DNA of 64,000 nucleotides from assembly GCA_027924585.1 (NCBI GenBank), contig BSBM01000361.1, forward strand, positions 42,858,501-42,922,500. The letters run 5' to 3'. The translations under genes were made by a program, and so were the position numbers. This stretch comes from Larix kaempferi (Eukaryota > Streptophyta > Pinopsida > Pinales > Pinaceae). This document shows, one piece after another, positions 57,789-64,000 of the stretch. Under the pieces are notes generated by a model. It had not been told where the DNA came from. It searched no databases and worked only from the letters and a program-made list of their open reading frames with translations. Each line of letters starts with the position of its first letter. Position 1 is the first letter of the stretch.

Positions 57789-59391
57789 GTGGCGAGAGGA
57801 AAAATGATCACAAACAAGATTTTAAAACTCACTTGTGCCCCAAGTAAGTCACCAAGTCTAAAGGCTACAAAAGTAGTGAATGGTAAACTTTGGAATTTGA
57901 GAATGGGACATCTAAATTTCATAAATTTGATGTTGATGAGAAAGACTAATGTGGTGAATGGTATTCCATATCTTGAAGTTGATAATGAGATGTGTGAAGG
58001 ATGCATACTTGGGAAACAACACAGGGAAAGTTTCTCAAATAGAGATTGGAAAGTCAAAGATCATCTTGCATTGGTACATTCATATCTATGTTGGATGATG
58101 GATACATTTTCTTTTGGAATGACAAAGTAGTTTTTAACATTCATTAATGATTATTACAGGAACATTTTGGTGTATTTTTTGCAAGAAAATTCAGAAGTAT
58201 TTGTCCATTTTGTTCAGTTCAAAGAGATGGTTGAAAACCAAAGTGGCTTGAAGACTCTCACCCTTAGATTAGATAATGGGGGAGAATATAAATCTAATGA
58301 GTTCATGGATTTTTACAAGATGAATGGTATAAGGTGAGAGTTTAGAAATTCATACACTCCTCAAAAAGATGGTGTTACATAAAGGAAGAATAGAACCATT
58401 GTTGAGATGGAAAGGAGTATGTTAAAAACTAAGCAACTTGGTAATGAATTATGGGAAAAATTAGTTCATACAACAATATACACTTTTAACAGGTGCCCTA
58501 CACGATCATTTTTGAATTTGACTCCAAAGGGAGCATGGTCAGAATACAAACCTAGCATTGCACACATGAAATTTTTTGGGTGCACTACATATGAACATAT
58601 TCCTAAGGAAAAGAGGAAGAAATTGGATGATAAAAGTGTTAAGTGTATTTTCATTGTGTATAGCACATAAACAAGAATTTATAGGTTGTTTGATCCTCGA
58701 GAGAAGAAGATGATAATAAGAAGAGATGTTGTTTTCAATGAACAAGTAATTTATCAACCAGAATATGTTCAAAGAAAGAATGAAGCTGTGATTCGTGATG
58801 AGTCTAGTTTTCCAATAACAAAGGAATATGAAAGTAAGAAGAAACCTAAGTGGTTAGTCAAAGGAAATTCTCAAATTGATATGTTGGATAGAGAATTTGA
58901 AAGGAGAATCACCAGATCATGTAGTAATGTAAATTTTGCTCGCATGATCCAAGTAATTAAGATGGAAGAACCACATAACTATGTAGAAGCATCAAGTAAA
59001 TATGAATGGAATAAAGAAATTGAAGCACAATTTAATGCTTTAGTGAATAATAATACATGGGACTTGTTAGCATATCTGAAGGGAAATATGTGATTGGTAC
59101 TAAATGGGTGCATAAGACAATGTATAAATCAAATGGTACAATTGACAAGTATAAATCTCATTTAGTTGCAAAGGGTTATGCAGAAAAGGAAGGAATTGAT
59201 TATACAAAAAAAATTGCTCCATTGTTGAAGATGGATACAATAAGGTTGGTGCTTGCAGTAGTTGCTCAGTATAGATGGCCTATTTTTCAAATGGATGTTA
59301 AATCAAATTTCTTGAATTGTTATGTGGATGAAGAAATTTAAGTGGAGCATCCTGAAGGTTATGAAGTTCCAGGTAAAGAAGATTGTGTTTA
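57789..59391 (+). pseudogene. copia-3 integrase and partial reverse transcriptase
   Basis: The frame contains LWNLRMGHLNF and CEGCILGKQHRESF (integrase zinc region), LDNGGEYKSNEF, RTIVEMERSML, FGCTTYEHIPKEKRKKL, then the RT start (ALVNNNTWDL, GTKWVHKTMYKSNGTIDKYK, QMDVKSNFLN). Stops occur at 58128, near 58335 and 58379, and at 58668. A frameshift lies near 59085. It ends at EGYEVPGKEDCVY, before the YVDD active site, where the next element begins. Non-functional. Confidence 0.85.
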
Positions 59392-59609
59392 TGTTGTGAA
59401 CATAACTAAGTAGTTAGTATTTAATAAATAATTAGGAAGAGGTGCTTCGAAAGGGCGTGACCTTTTGTGAAATCTTATCTTACAAGCCTGTATAAGACTA
59501 TACCAAATACTCATTATATTACAGCATTCATTATATATATATAGACACACACACACAATACTCTTATATTTAATTATTAATTGTTGTGCTATATATATGT
59601 TCGCTTTAT
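59392..59609 (+). repeat. Short 5' LTR
   Basis: The left edge is the break in the copia-3 RT frame and the right edge the PBS. It contains TATATATATAGACACACACACACA-type simple sequence in its second half, which could double as a TATA region. Confidence 0.5.
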
Positions 59610-59621
59610 TGGTATCAGAGC
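59610..59621 (+). other. Primer binding site of the short-LTR element
   Basis: TGGTATCAGAGC is a perfect consensus match. Confidence 0.85.
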
Positions 59622-59822
59622 GAAATTCTGAACACATGCATCCACTGCCATGGAGGAATTTATCTCCATTATGGAGTAAACAAGGAAAGAGATAAACACA
59701 AGAAATGATCAAGTGGGAAAATATTTTGAAAAAACCTATTGGAAAATCTATTGAAAACATTGTTAATCAAAAGAAACAAACTGAAGACAATAGTAACAAC
59801 TATGGAAACAAGTGAGGTTTGA

Positions 59823-60144
59823 TTGCATGATGAATCAAAATTACAATTGATTTGTGATCCGATCCATTTGCATCCACAAGAAGACTTGTTAAATAAGATA
59901 GAATTGGAAAACCAAATTGAGAAGGGCCATAGACCTAGAAAAGCGATAAATAATGCTCAAGTGTGGAGTCGCTTTGAAGAGGAATATTGTCTAGCTAATA
60001 TTCTAGTCATTGGAACTAGTGGAATTGCGAAAGAAGCAATCCACGTGAAAACAAGAGTTGAAATGGCTTGCAAGATATTACCTTGCGATTTTGTAGAGAA
60101 AGAAATAAGGATATGGAGTGAACTATTTGGTCACAGACATATTC
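59823..60144 (+). pseudogene. Protein kinase N-lobe-like fragment
   Basis: An uninterrupted frame of about 108 codons ends with a stop made at the junction with the next LTR. Its last 50 residues resemble a protein kinase N-lobe: a glycine-loop-like LVIGTSGIAKEAIHV, a VEMACKIL block with a candidate ATP-binding lysine, then EKEIRIWSELFGHRHIL like helix C and strand 4. The loop lacks the full GxGxxG pattern and the distance from the lysine to the helix glutamate is shorter than usual. The match is suggestive only. If correct it is a captured or interrupted kinase gene fragment. Confidence 0.35.
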
Positions 60145-62324
60145 TGTAATGTCCCCAAATTTTGATTTTTAACCATTTGAGTGAAAAATAATTAAAATTG
60201 GAATGATTCCATGGCCTACTCACCTTGTAAGGTTCATGATAAATTGATAAGGGGATGATGTGGGTCATAAAATTGTAAAGTATGGTGTCCAATATTTATG
60301 AATAAGGTGACATTAGAAAAATTGGACAAGGAGGGAACATTAGAGAAGGAATGGTGGACCTGGGAAGAGGTGACATATGGAAGGAAGCTCATGATGAAGG
60401 CATCTTGGGAGTGTAACTCACCACTAACTAAAAATATCTAGGAGAGGCGCATTAGTGGAAGAAGGAGTCAAAGTGGGTTGTAATAGTGGTTGTAACTCCC
60501 ACCAAATGAGGAATAATGTTTTGAAATCAAGGTGTAACTCCCAAAAGAATCTCATTATGGATCATTTTCTAAGAATAGCCCAAGGAAGGTGCTTAAGGGG
60601 AAGAGTGGGCACAAGGGGAGTTGTAACTCCCACTAAACAAGGGAGGCATCTCCTAATTGGAATTCCAAAGAATATCAACTATCCATGAGACCAAAAATAA
60701 CATTATAAAGGAAGCTAATGTGTCCCAAAGAATCATTCTCTCATGAAAATAACATTTATTAATATTTTATTGATATTTTTGAGAGAAAACTCTAGAAGGA
60801 TGAATGAAGAATTATAAAAGAAGGGTGAAGGAACCTATTGGGGATATTTTGGAAAAATTATTTATAAATTGGATAGGTCTTGAGGGTTTCAATATTGGTA
60901 GATGTTCCCCTTGCATTTGTGATTGGTTTCGGTGCTAAAATATTCCACCCTAGTTGGTGTGAGAGGAGAGATCATCTAGATCTCTCCATTTGGGATTCAT
61001 GGTAGGTGTTGAGAGAGATCATCTAGATATTTCTACTGATATTTATTGATTAGAGTATGCTGTGATTTTTATTGTAGATCTAAAGATTCATCCATGTTCT
61101 AGTGTTTTATTCTGTTGGTTTTCTAGTTTTCTCAGTGTGGAGGGCTCACTTGCTCTCATATAGTTTTAGTTTTATATTGTTCTCAGTGTTGGATGGAGCA
61201 CTTGTGTAAGAGTGTACACAATTTGGGAGATTTAAAATATATTATTGAATCTCTTTCTCAGATCCATTGTGTTTGGGGCTCTTGATATGTGGTTGGGGAA
61301 ACTCTTTCATTGGAACCGATGTTGGTGGGACGAGATCAATCTTCTGGTTCTGATAGTTCTGTGCATTTTTTGGATGTGATACCTATTCCATTACATTTGG
61401 AGCATCGTTCCCAAAGGGAAAAACTTTTTATTTCACCCCAAAAATATTTATGTATGACCAATATACAACCATTTTAGTAGATACATGGGTTCAACTGTGA
61501 AGAATGCACCAATACATTTCTATCTATATATTTCTTGATTTTAGAGCATATGTAAGAGATGTCTAATATTTTAATGTTGTTCTCGTCAGTTTAATAACTG
61601 TTTCCATCCATTATTAATAAATATTCATGGTGATTTCTTCATATTGTGTCCAAACAATTGATTTGTTAGTTAATCCATGTAATATAGATCTGCAATTATG
61701 GTAGTAAGATCTTAAGTGTACGTGATTAAAAATTTCATAAAGGTTCTAGGGAGTCTGTTGATAAGCCATTAGGTTGTGCTTGGGTGTGCTCAAGTCATGT
61801 AAGAGTTGTTTGGAATAATTTGGGTTGTTTTGGAGGGGTTTGGGAAAGTTGAAAATCTAGACAATCTATGTATGGAAATTCGATCTTGTTTTCCTGGATT
61901 CAAATTGGTGTTTGTGGATCTGCTCATGTATGGTAAATATGAAATATATAAATAATTCCTACTGCTCATTGAGTCAATAACTCCTCCATGAATGTGGTGG
62001 TGTTACTAGTGCTCCCTATGCTTCAAAACTAGGATTAAGAGGTTGCATACAAAGTGTTTGAAGAAAGTCATGAACTAGATTTAATAACCACCCACCAAAA
62101 CATCATATTAGATCTCATTTGGAACATTACATTGGGTTCAGATTATATTTAATGGATTTCACATAAATATCCATATCTTAAATTATAAATGCATTCCTCT
62201 ATTGACGAACTATAACATCTCATAAGCTTTCATAAATCACTGTCTGGATAAAGTTGGAAACCAATAATATTTGCATTGGAATGTTGGAGTTAATATTCTT
62301 AATTTTTAATTGTGGGTATTAGAG
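60145..62324 (+). repeat. Probable 5' LTR of the last element
   Basis: Bounded by the TGTAATGTCCCC start and the PBS-like site. GTAACTC motifs occur at about 60413, 60490, 60533 and 60613. GAGAGATCATCTAGAT occurs twice near 60970 and 61015. Confidence 0.35.
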
Positions 62325-62416
62325 TGGTACTAGAGCATGTTCCTCAAGAGATGTAGGACTAAAGAGGAATTTCGAAGAAAATTTGAGGTTCAGACTTTCA
62401 AAAGAAGAAAATTTCA

Positions 62417-63243
62417 TCAATGGCTATATTTGTAGATGGAAAAATGTTACCTTCCTTCTTTCCTACCTCATCACCTAAAGAGAAGAAGCCTACATGGGAG
62501 AAGATATCAAAGAAACTATATAATAAACAATAGGAGTTAGAGCATAAATTTTAGCAATGTAAAGCCTTTCTACCAGAATGCTTTGCATCACGAATCATGG
62601 AAAGGATGTTAGGTGTATTTACCAATGGAGTCACCAAAGGTTCCTATGATAAGATTGGTTAAGAAGGTAGTAAATTCACTATCATTATTCAGCCATCAAA
62701 TGATCACGAGGAAAGAAAAAATAAGCCATCATGTTGGAGACCCAAATAAATTGAAGCAATTTTCAAAAACTCGCTACAACCAAACGATAATTTGGAACAA
62801 AAGGAATCACAAATTGCAACCTTGAATCTTCTGGTTGAATGCAAAGTGGAGGAGCATGCCATCACAAATGGACCACAGGGGAATGATGAAATTGTAGTGC
62901 AAAGGTATGATAACAATTCTAATTTTTGCAGCTAAGTTATATTTCCTTGCAGAAACATGATATAGTATCAATTTCATGTAAGGTTGATTGTCTTGTAGAA
63001 TCTTTTAATGTCGGTACTCAATTTTTTGGCGTTAGAGATGAATTGCGCGTTGTGGATTCATGCCACAAGCATTCTGATTTTGTATATTAGCCATTAGAAA
63101 ATGTGAACAAGATAGAAACCCTAAGCAATGAGTGGTTACCAGGAGCTAAGAATGCAATGTTGTTGGTATCCCAAGCAAGAAAACCAAGAGGAAACCCTAA
63201 TATGCTATGGGAAGATGCTTATAATTTTTACATATCTTATTAG
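62417..63243 (+). pseudogene. Unrecognised coding remnant after the PBS-like site
   Basis: A frame starting MAIFVDGKMLPSFFPTSSP runs with several stops to about 62700. Further segments continue in other frames (SFKNSLQPND-like, then LNLLVECKVEEHAITNG). A separate block at 62958-63240 reads for about 95 codons with a single internal stop, including DIVSISCKVDCLVESFN, FGVRDELRVVDSCHKHS and LPGAKNAMLLVSQARKPRG. The composition is that of real protein. I do not recognise a gag or any other family. Confidence 0.35.
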
Positions 63244-63504
63244 GTTGTCGAGTTAATTTTTTTTTAATATGGTGTAGTAATGAGGGGTTAAACAAAAGCT
63301 TTATTAGAGAGAGAATTGAAGATGGTTGGGTATGAATAGATGACTAGGGATAACCATAAGTTGAGAAGAAGAGGAAATCAATGTCTTGGGATCTTGATCT
63401 TGCTTGGACAAAATGGAGAAATGATTAGCATATTGAATGAATTTTCCTTTCTCACCATAGGTCAGTGTGGAGTCAACTTACTTATTTCTAGGTGATGTTT
63501 TAGC

Positions 63505-63950
63505 ATGCTATCCTTTTTCAATGTTTTAAGGAGCTTGAGTAGTAGTAGAGGATTTATAGTCTTTGGAAAAATGTTCGTACTCATGATAGGATTTGTGTTG
63601 AAAATGAAGTTGTTTATAATCAAATTTCTATAGATGAGTCCAATTGTCCAAATATAAAGTTACTGCTTACGAGAACCCTTTCTCCAAATCTACTTCAACA
63701 CAAATCCTTACACATGAAAACATACTTAATCTGGGTTTTGACTTGCCAATGTATTTTCCTTAGGGTATTTTGAATGGCTTCAAGAGACTCGTCACTCCAA
63801 CAATGCAATGAAAGATGAGGTAATTGAACCCATACTAGGACCATATTAACCACACAAACCTCCAAATAAAAAATCTAGAGTCTAGCTCTTGAGATACATT
63901 CCTCTTGATCCATAAAATAAGTACCACTTTGAAAGACAAGGTCCATGTTT
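63505..63950 (-). pseudogene. DUF4283-type ORF1 fragment of a LINE retrotransposon
   Basis: On the minus strand, VWVQLPHLSLHCWSDESLEA is followed by IQNTLRKI and, after a frame change, RICVEVDLEKGF and LYLDNWTH. It then reads HKSYHEYEHFSKDYK toward 63505. The WVxLPxLPLxxWS...LEAIGNTLG...ARICVEVDLxKG arrangement is characteristic of DUF4283 proteins, the nucleic-acid-binding ORF1 of plant non-LTR retrotransposons. At least one frameshift and several stops are present. It lies antisense within the LTR element and is presumably an insertion or the older host of that element. Confidence 0.7.
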
Positions 63951-64000
63951 TCTTTCAATTCAAACAAGGATGTATACAATCCTATAATACATAAAAGTAT

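Larger units (their letters stand above)
55690..59391 (+). mobile_element. Copia retrotransposon remnant (copia-3), truncated in RT
   Basis: A PBS-like TATGTATCAAAGC at about 55934 follows a probable LTR with GTATAAATATG. A gag remnant lies near 57130-57320. Integrase and the first part of RT run to 59391, where a short LTR interrupts the frame. The 5' end is approximate and no 3' LTR is present. Confidence 0.7.
59392..60144 (+). mobile_element. Short-LTR (TRIM-like) element, 5' portion
   Basis: A 218-bp segment (59392-59609) starts TGTTGTGAACATA and ends near TATGTTCGC, giving short inverted ends. A perfect TGGTATCAGAGC PBS follows at 59610. It interrupts copia-3 mid-codon. Such short LTRs with an immediate PBS are typical of TRIM elements. 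The internal part carries a kinase-like fragment and is itself interrupted at 60145; no 3' LTR is seen in the window. Confidence 0.5.
60145..64000 (+). mobile_element. LTR element with TGTAATGTCCCC start, running off the window
   Basis: TGTAATGTCCCC at 60145 resembles Gypsy LTR starts elsewhere in the window and breaks the kinase-like frame. A PBS-like TGGTACTAGAGC lies at 62325-62336, which would make the LTR about 2.18 kb. Coding remnants follow. No terminal CA is obvious before the PBS and no second LTR is present, so the model is tentative. Confidence 0.4.

Overview
The window looks like repeat-rich nuclear DNA from a land plant with a large genome. It is AT-rich and dominated by degenerate, partly nested LTR retrotransposons of plant lineages (Copia, a Ty3/Gypsy chromovirus of Tekay type, a Tat/Ogre-like fragment). 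Gene-like remnants with plant-type introns lie between them. The species cannot be told from the sequence. No bacterial, organellar or CRISPR signal is visible.

Layout. 1-5900: a very large imperfect palindrome centred near 2311. Its arms are tandem arrays of a GC-rich ~360-bp repeat in opposite orientation, flanked on both sides by GAT/ATC-type microsatellite. 5930-7390: no gene seen. 7523-12669 (minus): an unrecognised multi-exon gene or recent pseudogene encoding a Pro/Tyr-rich protein with a basic, NLS-like C-terminus. It has a likely leader intron, a TATA box and a promoter with six CACGTG G-box cores (13042-13160). 13200-20040: mostly featureless AT-rich DNA, with a possible promoter plus splice donor (14944-15073), a 33-bp minisatellite and a tRNA-like remnant (15894-15963, minus).

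20041-33939: a nested block. A frame-shifted Copia element (copia-1) is interrupted in RNase H by a Tekay-type Gypsy element. The Gypsy gag-pol (28168-32847) is one frame with two in-frame stops. Its 3' LTR is truncated and the rest of copia-1 is missing. 35149-36325 (minus): an F-box/leucine-rich-repeat pseudogene resembling the plant VFB/SKIP2 family. Copia-2 (36331-42635), with two LTRs and a 5-bp target duplication, sits just upstream of its F-box. The copia-2 gag-pol frame carries 15 internal stop codons but no net frameshift.

45130-48640: 5' part of a Tat/Ogre-like element. 49379-50200: a 411-bp tandem duplication. 51489-53167: a possible solo LTR. 54919-55640 (minus): an unrecognised decayed coding remnant. 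55690-59391: a third Copia element (copia-3), cut off in RT by a short-LTR element (59392 on). That element is followed by a fragment resembling a protein kinase N-lobe, which is itself cut at 60145 by another LTR (TGTAATGTCCCC start). The window closes with unrecognised coding remnants and a DUF4283-type LINE ORF1 fragment (minus, about 63505-63950).

No intact host pathway is encoded. The most unusual structures are the satellite-armed palindrome, the G-box-promoted unknown gene, the F-box pseudogene split by a Copia element, and the substitution-only decay of copia-2.
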